NCBI GenBank assembly: GCA_027623205.1
Contig: JAQBYC010000040.1
Coordinates: 1 to 36,714, forward strand
Direction of reading: 5' to 3'
Length of the DNA: 36,714 nt
DNA from: Pseudomonadota bacterium
Lineage (GTDB): Bacteria > Pseudomonadota > Alphaproteobacteria > GCA-2731375
Below the pieces are notes generated by a model, which made no database searches, was not told where the DNA came from, and worked only from the letters and a program-made list of their open reading frames with translations. Shown here piece after piece: positions 1 to 9,401 of the stretch. The number at the start of each line of letters is the position of its first letter. Positions within the stretch are counted from its first letter, which is position 1. The position numbers and the translations under genes are program-made.

Positions 1-248
1 GCAACAACAAGTCAACCTGATACGCCGCTTTTTTTCAAATGCTCAAACACCAGATTCGATGATAACTCCGGTAATATGCGATAGGTTGCCACGGGACGCA
101 AAGAATATTTCGCGCCATTCTGTTGCCGCCGCCGATTCGGACGATTTCCTCATATGCCGCAACAGCTTGCGGCATGCCCTGGCCAACCGCCACAACAGCT
201 TGCGACGCCCGGGTGCCATATTGGCTGGCAATGGGTTATATCTTGGCC

Positions 249-2558
249 ATGTCCGATCCATTCGATTTAGAACAAATGACGCCAGCGCGCGCGTCGGGTG
301 AAGCGGGTTCCGACGCGCCGACGCCGACGCCCGCTTATATCAACCAATTGAACCGCGATCAGCTGACGGCGGTGGAGGCGGTGGAGGGCCCCGTGCTGGT
401 TCTTGCCGGTGCCGGCACCGGCAAGACGCGGGTGCTGACCACCCGCCTGGCTCACATTCTGCACCAACGCCTGGCCTTTCCCAGTCAAATTCTGGTCGTA
501 ACCTTTACCAACAAGGCGGCCCGCGAAATGGGGCAGCGCATCGCCGCGCTGGTCGGCCGGGCCGTTGAAGGCCTGTGGCTTGGCACCTTTCACGCCATCG
601 GCGTGCGTCTATTGCGCCGCCATGGCGAACTGGTTGGCTTGAAAAGCAATTTCACCATTCTGGACACCGATGATCAGTTGCGCCTGTTGAAACAATTGAT
701 CGAGGCTGAGCAACTGGATCCCAAACGCTGGCCCCCGCGCCAATTGGCGGCGACCATTGACCGCTGGAAAGACCGCGGCCTGACGCCGGAGAAAGTTCCC
801 GCGAGTGAGGGCGAACGTTTCGCCAACGGCCGCGGGGTGAGCTTGTACAAGGCATATCAAGAGCGCTTGAAAGTTCTCAATGCCTGTGACTTCGGCGACT
901 TATTGCTGCATTGCCTCAGCATCTTCGCAGAGCATGGCGATGTCCTGGCGAGTTATCAGAAACAGTTCCGCTACATCCTGGTCGATGAATATCAGGACAC
1001 CAACGTCTCGCAGTATCTGTTGCTGCGCCTGCTGGCCCAGGGGCACCGCAATATCTGTTGCGTCGGCGACGACGATCAATCGATCTATTCCTGGCGTGGC
1101 GCGGAAATCGGCAATATTCTGCGTTTCGAACAGGATTTTCCCGGCGCCAAGGTTGTCCGCCTGGAATGCAATTACCGTTCCACGCCGCACATTCTGGGCG
1201 CCGCGTCCGGCCTGATCGCCAAGAACGAGGGCCGCCTGGGCAAGACCTTGTGGACCGAATTGAACGGCGGTGAAAAGGTCCTGGTGCGCGGCGTCTGGGA
1301 CGGCGCGGAAGAAGCCCGTGCCGTGGGCGAACAGATCGAGGATCTGCAGCGCCGGGAGCAACGCCTGAACGAGATGGCCATACTGGTTCGCGCGTCGTTC
1401 CAGACCCGGGAGTTCGAGGAGCGATTCCTGACCCTGGGCCTGCCCTATCGCCTGATCGGCGGCACCCGGTTTTATGAACGGGCGGAAATCCGCGATGCGG
1501 TAGCCTATTTGCGGGTGCTGGCGCAGCCGGACGATGACCTGGCGTTTGAACGCATGATCAATACGCCCAAGCGGGGCCTGGGTGACGCGACCCTGCAGTT
1601 GTTGCACAGGGCGGCCCGTGGCATGGGCGGCTCCTTGACCCGAGCCGCGCGGATCTTGGCCGCTGGCGACGATCTAAAAGCCCGGGCGCGCAACAGTTTG
1701 CTTAAACTGTTGGATGATTTAGACCGCTGGCGTGGCCTGGTCGATGCCAAGCCCCCCGGCGAACTGGCAGAAATCATTTTGGACGAGAGCGGTTATACCG
1801 CCATGTGGCAAGCCAGCAAGGACCCGAAGGCGCCCACCAAGCTGGAAAATCTGAAGGAATTGATCGTCGCCCTGGAACCCTTCGACAAGTTGGGCGGATT
1901 TTTGGAGCATGTCAGTCTGGTGATGGATGTGGAGATGGCCCAGGCAGAGGATGCAGTCAATATTCTGACCCTGCATGGCGCCAAGGGTCTGGAATTCGAC
2001 ACGGTGTTTCTGCCCGGCTGGGAAGAAGGTTTGTTCCCCCACCAACGGGCCCTGGATGAAAACGGTCTGGCCGCCTTGGAAGAGGAACGCCGCCTGGGTT
2101 ATGTGGGCCTGACGCGGGCCCGGCAGCGGGCCATCGTCAGTTTCGCGGCGCAACGGCAGATGTATGGCCACTGGAATATCGCGCTGCCCAGCCGCTTTAT
2201 CGCGGAATTGCCTGCCGAACATATCGAAACGGATACGCAGCCGGGCCTGTATGGCGGTGGCGCGGAATTCCTTGACGCCGCAAGCGCGCCGGGGGCCTTC
2301 GGCTTCAGCGACAGCGGGCCCACGGCCCGTATGCGGCGTGCCCCCGCCTCGGCTCCCGCGCCACGATATATAGACGGCCGAGCCGAACATGTGGTTACCA
2401 GCGATCCTGGCGTCTCGCACTTCGCCATTGGCGAACGGGTGTTCCATCAGAAATTCGGCTATGGCCTGATCGATGATATCGAAGGCAACAAACTATCCAT
2501 TTCCTTTGACAAGGCCGGTGCGAAAAAGGTCATCGACAATTTCGTGCAACCGGCATGA
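249..2558 (+). CDS. uvrD: ATP-dependent DNA helicase, UvrD/PcrA family (SF1A)
   Basis: 3'-5' superfamily 1 helicase that unwinds DNA in nucleotide excision and mismatch repair and clears proteins from DNA; cytoplasmic. From the ATG at 249 (770 aa expected) one sees Walker A GAGTGKT at residues 54-60, the DEYQDTN Walker B/motif II at 246-252, GDDDQSIYSWRG (motif III) at 273-284, an NYRS motif IV, then TLHGAKGLEFD and a GLTRAR motif VI. The last ~45 residues (GERVFHQKFGYG and following) form the Tudor-like tail typical of PcrA/UvrD that contacts RNA polymerase. The frame stays open upstream to an ATG at 123, but the added N-terminus is unlike the family, so 249 (or 231) is preferred. The stop overlaps the start of prmA (ATGA), implying co-transcription. 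UvrD versus PcrA naming is arbitrary in this class. Confidence 0.95.
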   Translation: MSDPFDLEQMTPARASGEAGSDAPTPTPAYINQLNRDQLTAVEAVEGPVLVLAGAGTGKTRVLTTRLAHILHQRLAFPSQILVVTFTNKAAREMGQRIAALVGRAVEGLWLGTFHAIGVRLLRRHGELVGLKSNFTILDTDDQLRLLKQLIEAEQLDPKRWPPRQLAATIDRWKDRGLTPEKVPASEGERFANGRGVSLYKAYQERLKVLNACDFGDLLLHCLSIFAEHGDVLASYQKQFRYILVDEYQDTNVSQYLLLRLLAQGHRNICCVGDDDQSIYSWRGAEIGNILRFEQDFPGAKVVRLECNYRSTPHILGAASGLIAKNEGRLGKTLWTELNGGEKVLVRGVWDGAEEARAVGEQIEDLQRREQRLNEMAILVRASFQTREFEERFLTLGLPYRLIGGTRFYERAEIRDAVAYLRVLAQPDDDLAFERMINTPKRGLGDATLQLLHRAARGMGGSLTRAARILAAGDDLKARARNSLLKLLDDLDRWRGLVDAKPPGELAEIILDESGYTAMWQASKDPKAPTKLENLKELIVALEPFDKLGGFLEHVSLVMDVEMAQAEDAVNILTLHGAKGLEFDTVFLPGWEEGLFPHQRALDENGLAALEEERRLGYVGLTRARQRAIVSFAAQRQMYGHWNIALPSRFIAELPAEHIETDTQPGLYGGGAEFLDAASAPGAFGFSDSGPTARMRRAPASAPAPRYIDGRAEHVVTSDPGVSHFAIGERVFHQKFGYGLIDDIEGNKLSISFDKAGAKKVIDNFVQPA

Positions 2559-3451
2559 GAGCCGCCACCCTCTGGCGGGCGGCGGTGGTGGTGCCGGCGC
2601 CGACGGTGCCGGCATTCGAGGATGCCCTGGCCGAAGATGCCCTGGCCAGTTCCTGCTTTGAACTTCCCGGTAGCCCCAATTGGTCCGTCGAAGCCTTATT
2701 CGAGGCACCGGCGGACTGTGTTGAACTGGAGATGAAACTGGCTGCGCGTCTGGCTTTGGCCGCCGACGGCTGGCGTTTACCCACGCCCCGGTTAAGCTTG
2801 GCACCGCTGCCGGATCGGGATTGGGTCACCGCATCCCTGCGGGCCCTGGCCCCGGTTCGCGCGGGACGCTTTTTCGTCCATGGCGCCCATGACCGGGGCC
2901 AGGCGCCAGCGGGGGCCGTTGCCCTGGAGGTGGAAGCCGGACGGGCCTTTGGCAATGGCCGGCATGAAACCACAAACGGCTGTTTGTTGACTCTGGACCA
3001 ATTGGCGAAGCGCCGGCGTTTCCATCGGCCGTTGGATCTGGGCTGCGGCGCCGGCGTACTGGCCCTGGCCATGTCCCGGCTGTGGCGGGTTCCCGTCATC
3101 GCCTCGGACATCGACCCCTGGGCCGTCGCCGTGGCCAAGGCCAACAGCCGGAAGAATAATCTGCACCCCTGGGTGCATCCCGTGCTGGCCGACGGCTTTG
3201 CCCACCCGGCGCTTTCCCTCCGCGCCCCCTATGATCTAATCATGGCGAATATTCTGGCCCGGCCCCTGCAACGCCTGGCCCCCGCCATTGCGGCCCATTT
3301 GGCGCCAGGCGGCCGGGTCGTTCTGTCGGGCCTCTTGACGAAACAGGACGCCCAGGTTCGCGCCGCCTATCGCAGCCAAGGCCTGCGCCTTGTCCGCCGC
3401 AGACAAATAGGCGGATGGGTTACCCTGGAGTTGGCTGCACCAGGCCCTTAA
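2555..3451 (+). CDS. prmA: Ribosomal protein L11 methyltransferase
   Basis: SAM-dependent methyltransferase that trimethylates lysines and the N-terminus of ribosomal protein L11. The 298-aa product has the usual two-part layout: an L11-recognising N-terminal domain (about residues 1-100) and a Rossmann methyltransferase domain. The family signature AFGNGRHETT lies at 131-140, SAM motif I DLGCGAGVLA at 161-170, and the acidic ribose-binding motif ASDIDPWA follows near 183-190. An MANIL segment (NPPY-like site of PrmA) and a GGRVVLSGLL strand come near the C-terminus. The start ATG overlaps the helicase stop by four bases. The first ~40 residues are Ala/Val-rich and poorly like E. coli PrmA, as is common in alphaproteobacteria. 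Confidence 0.9.
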   Translation: MRAATLWRAAVVVPAPTVPAFEDALAEDALASSCFELPGSPNWSVEALFEAPADCVELEMKLAARLALAADGWRLPTPRLSLAPLPDRDWVTASLRALAPVRAGRFFVHGAHDRGQAPAGAVALEVEAGRAFGNGRHETTNGCLLTLDQLAKRRRFHRPLDLGCGAGVLALAMSRLWRVPVIASDIDPWAVAVAKANSRKNNLHPWVHPVLADGFAHPALSLRAPYDLIMANILARPLQRLAPAIAAHLAPGGRVVLSGLLTKQDAQVRAAYRSQGLRLVRRRQIGGWVTLELAAPGP

Positions 3452-3551
3452 AAATGCCAGGGCTCCGGCTTTCGCCTCCGAGCATTCGCGCAGGGGATGC
3501 CCGGAGGGTAAGGATCGCGAAACCTCAAAAGCCGGCGTTCATCGCCAATGC

Positions 3552-4364
3552 CTATAAGGGTGAGTTGGGGTCGAAATTGGGCGGGCGTTTCTCCAGATGC
3601 GAGGCCAGACCTTCCTTGGCTTCGGGGCCCTTGAAGCCAAGCATTTCCAAGGCCAAGGAGTTTTCGAATGTCGGCATCGCCATGCGGTACCAATTGTTCA
3701 GGGCCAGTTTGGTCCAGCGAATGGCGCTGGGCGCACCATTTGCCAGGGTTGCCGCCACCTCTTCCGACTTTGCCGTAAGCTCATCATCTTCGGTGCAGAG
3801 CGAGAACAGACCCATGCGTTCGGCCTCTTCGCCAAACACCGGTTCGTTGGTCAACAGATGGTATTTTGCCTTGGCCATGCCGGCCAGGATGACCCAGTTG
3901 ATGCAGGCGACATCACCGGCGGCAACACCCAAACGGACGTGACCATCCAGCACCCGGGCGGATTTGGCAATGATCGAAATATCCGCCAGCAATGCGGCCA
4001 CCAGGCCGGCACCGACCGCTACGCCATTGACCGCAGAGATTATGGGCTTGGAACAATTGATGATGTTGTAGACCAGGTCGCGGGCCTCTTTCCAGGCACC
4101 GACCGTGTCATTCCAGTTTTCGATGTTCTTCTTGATCATGCCAAAATCGCCACCGGAGGAGAACGCCTTGCCCTTGGCGGCCAGAATGACGCAGCTGATA
4201 TCGGGGTCCTCGTCGATATCCCGCCAAATATATGTCAATTGCCGGTGCCCAGCGGAGTCCAGTGAATTGTAGGTTTCCGGCTTGTTGAAAGTGATGCGCA
4301 ATACGCGCTCGCTTGGACTGTCATATTCAAAGGCGGGAAACTTTTCGGCATAACGTTCTAGCAT
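3552..4364 (-). CDS. Enoyl-CoA hydratase/isomerase (crotonase) family protein, atypical active site
   Basis: Crotonase-fold protein expected to act on a CoA thioester. The start at 4364 (MLERY) is chosen because a GAGGAG ribosome binding site sits just upstream; the frame itself continues to 4406. In the 270-aa product the oxyanion-hole segments are present: FSSGGD (68-73) and GVAVGAG (114-120). Where hydratases carry the PE-x-x-LG catalytic glutamate, this protein reads DGHVRLG (140-146), and the second glutamate site reads AKAKYHLL. Neither classical glutamate is therefore seen. I recall similar GH-x-RLGVAAGD proteins annotated as enoyl-CoA hydratases, but a hydratase role is not shown by the residues; isomerase, hydrolase or decarboxylase chemistry is possible. 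It is transcribed alone and divergently from the transporter operon. Confidence 0.85.
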   Translation of the reverse strand: MLERYAEKFPAFEYDSPSERVLRITFNKPETYNSLDSAGHRQLTYIWRDIDEDPDISCVILAAKGKAFSSGGDFGMIKKNIENWNDTVGAWKEARDLVYNIINCSKPIISAVNGVAVGAGLVAALLADISIIAKSARVLDGHVRLGVAAGDVACINWVILAGMAKAKYHLLTNEPVFGEEAERMGLFSLCTEDDELTAKSEEVAATLANGAPSAIRWTKLALNNWYRMAMPTFENSLALEMLGFKGPEAKEGLASHLEKRPPNFDPNSPL

Positions 4365-4609
4365 CGAGCACTCCTCCTCAGGGCCTGTGTCATTCATCGC
4401 GCCCACCTGCGGGCATCAATAGCTGCACGATAAACCCCGCTTGGCCGGTCGCGGTCAAGTCCCGGCGATGGCGGCGGCCTGTGGCAATTCGTCCCAATTA
4501 AGTGTATTAAGGCGGTTGTATGATAGGTTAAAGGTCTGTTAGAAGCCGCTGGCGTGGAGCATGGGGCGAAGACCCCGGCTGCGGCGAGGCACGTTTGGGG
4601 GGACTAAGT

Positions 4610-5602
4610 TTGACGCGGCTGTTAGAGATTGAAGATCTGCGGGTCCAGTTCTTCACGTCGGAAGGCACTGTCCGTGCCGTGGACGGCATCACTTATAATG
4701 TGGAAGCCGGCGAGACGGTGGCTATCGTGGGCGAATCCGGTTCAGGCAAATCGGTCTCCGCACTGGCCATCCTGCGGTTGATCCCCGATCCGCCGGGCCG
4801 GATCATGGGCGGCAAGATCAATTTCGCCGGCGAAGATTTATTGCAGCTTGATGAAGACGGTATCCGCCGGGTGCGCGGCCGCGATATCGGCATGGTGTTT
4901 CAGGAGCCCATGACCTCCCTAAATCCGGTGCTCAGTATCGGGCGGCAATTGACCGAAACCCTGGAACAACATCTGAATAGCGACAAGCAACAGTCCCAGA
5001 ACCGGGCCATCGAATTGCTGGGTCTGGTCGGAATTTCCGAGCCGGAACGCCGCCTGCGGCAATATCCCCATCACCTTTCGGGCGGCATGCGCCAGCGGGT
5101 AATGATCGCGATGGCACTCGCCTGTAATCCCAAGCTGATCATCGCCGACGAACCGACGACCGCGCTGGATGTGACCATTCAGGCCCAAATTCTGGAATTG
5201 ATGAAGGAACTGACCCGCCGCCTGGGCGTTGCCTTGATCATTATCACCCATAACCTCGGCGTCGTGGCGCGCTACGCCGATCGGGTCAATGTGATGTATG
5301 CCGGGCGCATCGTTGAAAGCGGGGTATCGGCGGATATCTATCACCGGCCCCGCCACCCCTATACCCGCGGCCTGTTGAATTCCGTCCCCCGCCTGGACCA
5401 GCCGCGGGGCTCGCGCTTGGAACCTATCATCGGTCACCCTCCCGATATGACGCAATTGGGCGAAGGCTGTGCCTTTCTGCCGCGCTGTCCGTTTGCCGTC
5501 GATCAATGCCAGAAAGAGATACCACCCTTGGAAACCGTCGGCCCCGACCATGCCTCGGCCTGCTGGCAGCGCGATCAACTGGACAGAGGGGCGGCGGCAT
5601 AA
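4610..5602 (+). CDS. Dipeptide/oligopeptide ABC transporter ATP-binding protein (DppD/OppD type)
   Basis: First ATPase of a peptide/nickel-type importer; hydrolyses ATP to drive uptake through the DppB/DppC-like permeases downstream. No ATG is available at the N-terminus. A TTG at 4610 preceded by a purine-rich GGGGGGA (4597-4603) best fits and gives [10 protein letters not shown]; the TTG at 4595 has no comparable ribosome site. Visible motifs: Walker A GESGSGKS (41-48), Q-loop [10 protein letters not shown], signature LSGGMRQRV, Walker [13 protein letters not shown] and switch His in ITHN. The C-terminal oligopeptide-transporter extension contains the Cys pattern [15 protein letters not shown] typical of DppD/OppD. 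The stop overlaps the next gene start (TAATG), consistent with translational coupling of the two ATPases. Confidence 0.93.
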   Translation: MTRLLEIEDLRVQFFTSEGTVRAVDGITYNVEAGETVAIVGESGSGKSVSALAILRLIPDPPGRIMGGKINFAGEDLLQLDEDGIRRVRGRDIGMVFQEPMTSLNPVLSIGRQLTETLEQHLNSDKQQSQNRAIELLGLVGISEPERRLRQYPHHLSGGMRQRVMIAMALACNPKLIIADEPTTALDVTIQAQILELMKELTRRLGVALIIITHNLGVVARYADRVNVMYAGRIVESGVSADIYHRPRHPYTRGLLNSVPRLDQPRGSRLEPIIGHPPDMTQLGEGCAFLPRCPFAVDQCQKEIPPLETVGPDHASACWQRDQLDRGAAA

Positions 5603-6615
5603 TGGCCATGACGATGCCATCAACGCACCCAGCCGAGGCGGAAGCCCTGTTGCAGGTGCGCGACTTAAAGATGCATTTCCCGGTCACTGACGGGATCATG
5701 GTGCAGCGGACCATCGCGCAGGTGAAGGCGGTTGATGGCATCAGTTTTAACATCATGCCAGGCGAAACCCTGGGGTTGGTTGGTGAATCCGGGTGCGGCA
5801 AATCGACCACCGGGCGCTGCATCCTGCAATTGGAAAAACCGACAGGCGGCCAGATCCTATATCGCGGCGCGGACATGAATGGCATGAACCGGGCCGAGCT
5901 AACGGCCATGCGGCGCAAGATTCAGGTGATCTTTCAGGACCCCTTCAGTTCGCTGAATCCGCGCATGAAGGTGGGCGATATTATCAGCGAACCCCTGGCG
6001 GTGCATAACCTGATAAGTCACGCTGCCGACCGTGCTAAGCGGGTGGCGGAATTACTGACAGTTTGCGGCCTCAGCCCAAAAATGGCGGACCGCTATCCGC
6101 ACGAGATGTCGGGCGGCCAACGGCAACGCGTCGGCATCGCCCGGGCCCTGTCCATGGAGCCGGAGTTCATCGTTTGCGACGAAGCGGTCTCGGCCCTGGA
6201 CGTCTCGATCCAGGCCCAAGTGATCAATTTATTGGAAGATCTGCGCGAAGAATTTGATCTGACCTATTTGTTTATCGCCCACGATTTGAGCGTGGTGCGC
6301 CATCTGTGTCACCGGGTGGCGGTGATGTACCTGGGCAAAATCGTGGAATTGGCGGCCAGCGACGAATTGTTCGATAACCCGCTGCATCCCTATACCCGCG
6401 CCCTGTTGGACGCGGTGCCGGTACCCGATCCCACCGTCGAAGCGGGCCGGGAGCATCGCCTGGTGAAGGGCGAAGTGCCCAGTCCGATCAATCCACCGTC
6501 CGGATGCGTGTTCCATCCACGTTGTCCCATGGCTATCGACAGTTGTGCCGGTCCGGTGCCAGAATTGCGGCAATTGCGCCCGGGTCATTGGGTCGCCTGT
6601 GGCGAAGTTTCGTGA
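5602..6615 (+). CDS. Dipeptide/oligopeptide ABC transporter ATP-binding protein (DppF/OppF type)
   Basis: Second, non-identical ATPase that pairs with the preceding DppD-like subunit. The ATG at 5602 shares one base with the upstream stop; MAMTMPST gives 337 aa (ATG at 5608 is an alternative). Motifs: Walker [10 protein letters not shown] from residue 61, Q-loop [12 protein letters not shown], signature [15 protein letters not shown], Walker [13 protein letters not shown], switch FIAHD, and the Cys-containing tail [15 protein letters not shown]. In Walker B the usual DEP is DEA, a variant common in DppF/OppF-like proteins. An 81-base gap separates it from the binding-protein gene. Confidence 0.93.
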   Translation: MAMTMPSTHPAEAEALLQVRDLKMHFPVTDGIMVQRTIAQVKAVDGISFNIMPGETLGLVGESGCGKSTTGRCILQLEKPTGGQILYRGADMNGMNRAELTAMRRKIQVIFQDPFSSLNPRMKVGDIISEPLAVHNLISHAADRAKRVAELLTVCGLSPKMADRYPHEMSGGQRQRVGIARALSMEPEFIVCDEAVSALDVSIQAQVINLLEDLREEFDLTYLFIAHDLSVVRHLCHRVAVMYLGKIVELAASDELFDNPLHPYTRALLDAVPVPDPTVEAGREHRLVKGEVPSPINPPSGCVFHPRCPMAIDSCAGPVPELRQLRPGHWVACGEVS

Positions 6616-6696
6616 GTGCCCGCGTAGTATGAATTGCGCCTTGGTGGCGTATGAAATGTCGGTGGAAATCGCCGACGCAAAAGGGAGGTTATAACA

Positions 6697-8310
6697 ATGC
6701 GATTTAACGGCTTGAAAAAAGCCGCCATGGCTGGTCTTGGTGCGGCGATAGGTGCCGGCTTTGCCCTGACGGCGGCGGCGGAAACGCCTAAAATGGGTGG
6801 TATTCTGGACTTCGTGGTGGCCGGTCAAATTCCATCCTACGACGGGCATCTTGAAACCACATTTGCCATGATCCATCCGATCCGGCCATTTTACAGCCTG
6901 CTGATCCGGGTGAATCCAGACAACCCGTCTTCACCCACGGATTTCGTTTGCGACGTTTGTGAAGGCGCGGTGCCCAATCCGACCGATGACGGCAAGACCT
7001 ATGTCTTTAAAATCCGTACGGATGTGACGTTCCACAACGGCGCGCCCCTGTCTTCCAAGGACGTCAAGGCGAGCTTCGACAAGATTGCTTTCCCACCAGA
7101 GGGCATAGCCTCGGCGCGCAGGACTTTCTTCAAGATGGTGGACTCCATCACGGCCCCCGATGACACCACGGTGGTATTCAAGTTGAAATATGCCTCCGGC
7201 GCCTTCATTCCGGCGGTGGCAACCCCCTTCAACTTCATTTACTCCAAGGACGATCTGGACAAACACGGTTATCATTGGCATGAAAAAAATATCAATGGCA
7301 GCGGCGCCTTCATGTTCGTGCAGCATCAACCGGGCGCCTTCACTGAGGGCAAGCGGTATCCTGGCTATCATCTCAAAGGCAAGCCCTACCTGGATGGCTT
7401 CAAGGCTATCGAGGCGCCCAAGATGGCGATTCGCCTGCAGGCCATCCGCGGCGACCGCGCGGCGATTGAGTTCCGCGGCTTCCCACCCAAGGCCCGTGAC
7501 GATCTGGTCGCGGCGCTGGGTGACAAGATCACCGTACAGGAGAGCGACTGGAACTGCGGCCTGTACTTCACCCCCAACCATACCCGCAAACCATTTGACG
7601 ACGTGCGGGTGCGCAAGGCACTGACCCTGGCGGTTGATCGTTGGGGCGGATCAAAATATCTGTCCCAGATCGCCATCGTAAAGACAGTTGGTGGCATCGC
7701 CTTTCCAAACCATCCTCTGGCGGCAACGAAAGAAGAGTTGCAGCAACTGGCCGGTTACAGCACCGACATCAAGGCGAGCCGCGCCGAAGCCATGCGGTTG
7801 TTGAAGGAAGCCGGCGCCGAAGGCCTGGAATTCACCTTGCTGAACCGTGCCGTCGACCAACCCTACAAAGTGGTTGGCACCTGGTTGATCGACCAGTGGC
7901 GCCAGGTTGGCTTGAAAGTGAAACAGGACGCCAAACCGACCGGTCCATTCTTTGACAGTCTACGCAAATCGAAAGACTTCGACGTATCGATGGACTTCAA
8001 CTGCCAGTCCGTGGTCAACCCGCTGGTGGACGTGTCCAAGTTCCTGGGCAGCGCTGGCAACAATTATGGCCAGTACAAAGATCCCCTCATGGAAGATCTG
8101 TACGACAAAATGAACCGCGAAGGCGACCCGAAGAAGGTGCGTCAGTATATGCGTCAATATGAAAAGCAGGCCCTGGACGAACAGGCCCACATGGGTCTGA
8201 CCTTGTGGTGGTACAAGATCAACCCCCATCGCTCCTACGTGAAGGGTTGGAAGATCGCGCCGTCCCATTATCTGAACCAGTCATTGGATAACGTCTGGTT
8301 GGATAAGTAA
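6697..8310 (+). CDS. Periplasmic solute-binding protein, peptide/nickel family 5
   Basis: Extracytoplasmic receptor that captures the transported solute for the importer encoded around it. The start has a strong GGGAGG ribosome site. The 537-aa product begins with a Sec signal peptide (basic start, hydrophobic core about residues 10-25, cleavage likely near TAAA-E at 28-29). It has no lipobox Cys, so it should be soluble in the periplasm. The rest fits SBP_bac_5: an early GGILDFVV strand, the DDGKTYVFKIR and VTFHNGAPLSSKDVK segments, and the conserved DDVRVRKALTLAVDR region. Length is normal for the family. Ligand cannot be read from sequence; family members bind peptides, opines, sugars, nickel or other small solutes. 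Confidence 0.92.
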   Translation: MRFNGLKKAAMAGLGAAIGAGFALTAAAETPKMGGILDFVVAGQIPSYDGHLETTFAMIHPIRPFYSLLIRVNPDNPSSPTDFVCDVCEGAVPNPTDDGKTYVFKIRTDVTFHNGAPLSSKDVKASFDKIAFPPEGIASARRTFFKMVDSITAPDDTTVVFKLKYASGAFIPAVATPFNFIYSKDDLDKHGYHWHEKNINGSGAFMFVQHQPGAFTEGKRYPGYHLKGKPYLDGFKAIEAPKMAIRLQAIRGDRAAIEFRGFPPKARDDLVAALGDKITVQESDWNCGLYFTPNHTRKPFDDVRVRKALTLAVDRWGGSKYLSQIAIVKTVGGIAFPNHPLAATKEELQQLAGYSTDIKASRAEAMRLLKEAGAEGLEFTLLNRAVDQPYKVVGTWLIDQWRQVGLKVKQDAKPTGPFFDSLRKSKDFDVSMDFNCQSVVNPLVDVSKFLGSAGNNYGQYKDPLMEDLYDKMNREGDPKKVRQYMRQYEKQALDEQAHMGLTLWWYKINPHRSYVKGWKIAPSHYLNQSLDNVWLDK

Positions 8311-8334
8311 GACCGATACCTATTCGGTGCATCA

Positions 8335-8374
8335 GGCCCGCCGCCCCGCCATTCCTTTTGGTGGGCGGCGGGCC
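8335..8374 (+). terminator. Strong GC hairpin between binding-protein and permease genes (attenuator or mRNA-stabiliser)
   Basis: A perfect 12-bp inverted repeat, GGCCCGCCGCCC (8335-8346) with GGGCGGCGGGCC (8363-8374), extended inside the loop by CCA/TGG. No U-run follows, so it is not a textbook intrinsic terminator. Its place directly after the binding-protein gene suggests partial termination or 3'-end protection giving more receptor than permease. Confidence 0.65.
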
Positions 8375-8420
8375 GCATGCGGAATTTATCGTTAGAGCCA
8401 AATTTTAAGGCTGAACCTCT

Positions 8421-9392
8421 GTGTATAAATATATTGTCACCCGGCTGCTTCTTGCCATCCCAACCCTGTTGGGGGCCGCCCTTTTAGTCTTTATTCTGTT
8501 GCGCGCCGTCCCCGGCGATATCTGTGAGATACGATTGGGCGGCACGGGACTTTACGCTGACCCTAAACAGGTTGAGCTTTGCCGGGAAAACATCGGCCTC
8601 AACGATCCGCTTTACGTTCAGTTTGGCGATTTTGTCACCGGTTATCTGACCTTGGATCTGGGTCAGTCCATGTGGACGGGCCAGCCCATCGGCTACGAAA
8701 TCGGCCTGCGCTTTAAACTTTCCCTGCAGGTCGCGATCATGGCGACGTTGGTCGCCGTGCTGATTGCCATACCATTGGGCACCATATCGGCGATCAAACA
8801 GAACACCTGGATCGATTATTTGGTCCGAACCTTCTCCATCGCCGGCATTGCCATACCTTCATTCTGGTTGGGCATTATGATCATCCTGGGCCTGTTGATC
8901 GGCACCCAGGCTTGGTTCGGCGAAGCGTGGATGCCGCCGATCGAATACGTTTCGCCGTTCGAGGATCCCTTGGGCAATCTTTCGCAGTTGATCTGGCCGG
9001 CGGTAGCGACCGGTTACCGCTATTCCGCCGTGGCCACCCGCATGACCCGATCAGCCTTATTGGAAGTCTTGCGCGAGGATTATGTCCGCACGGCGCGCGC
9101 CAAGGGCCTGTTGGAAAAAATTGTCATCAACCGGCACGCGCTGAAAAACGCCATGCTGCCCGTGGTTACCGTTATCACCCTGGAATTCGCATTCCTGATG
9201 GGCGGTCTTGTCGTCACGGAACAGGTTTTCAACCTGAACGGACTGGGCCGATTATTCGTTGATTCCGTCCTCAATCACGACTTCACCCTGACCCAGCAAC
9301 TGGTCATGTTGGTGGTGTTTATTTTTGTGATGACCAATCTGGTCACCGATATATTCTATGCGTGGCTTGATCCACGCATCCGGTACAGCTAG
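8421..9392 (+). CDS. ABC transporter permease (DppB/OppB type)
   Basis: Inner-membrane permease subunit, one half of the translocation pore. Translation probably starts at GTG 8421 with a weak AAGG about ten bases upstream; product 323 aa. The N-terminal YIVTRLLLAIPTLLGAALLVFILLR-like region is split here only for description: a TM helix near residues 8-28, then a periplasmic loop with the RAVPGD motif typical of DppB, and further TM helices around 97-120, 135-160 and 275-310. The cytoplasmic EAA loop (about YVRTARAKGL) contacts the ATPases. The C-terminal LDPRIRYS ending is characteristic. Nine bases separate it from the next permease. Confidence 0.93.
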   Translation: MYKYIVTRLLLAIPTLLGAALLVFILLRAVPGDICEIRLGGTGLYADPKQVELCRENIGLNDPLYVQFGDFVTGYLTLDLGQSMWTGQPIGYEIGLRFKLSLQVAIMATLVAVLIAIPLGTISAIKQNTWIDYLVRTFSIAGIAIPSFWLGIMIILGLLIGTQAWFGEAWMPPIEYVSPFEDPLGNLSQLIWPAVATGYRYSAVATRMTRSALLEVLREDYVRTARAKGLLEKIVINRHALKNAMLPVVTVITLEFAFLMGGLVVTEQVFNLNGLGRLFVDSVLNHDFTLTQQLVMLVVFIFVMTNLVTDIFYAWLDPRIRYS

Positions 9393-9401
9393 GAGGCTGG
9401 G

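Noticed and set aside
43-261. Small minus-strand frame at the left edge, before the helicase
   Set aside because: No ribosome site or recognisable domain; it overlaps the helicase start region. Bases 1-248 show nothing else I can support.
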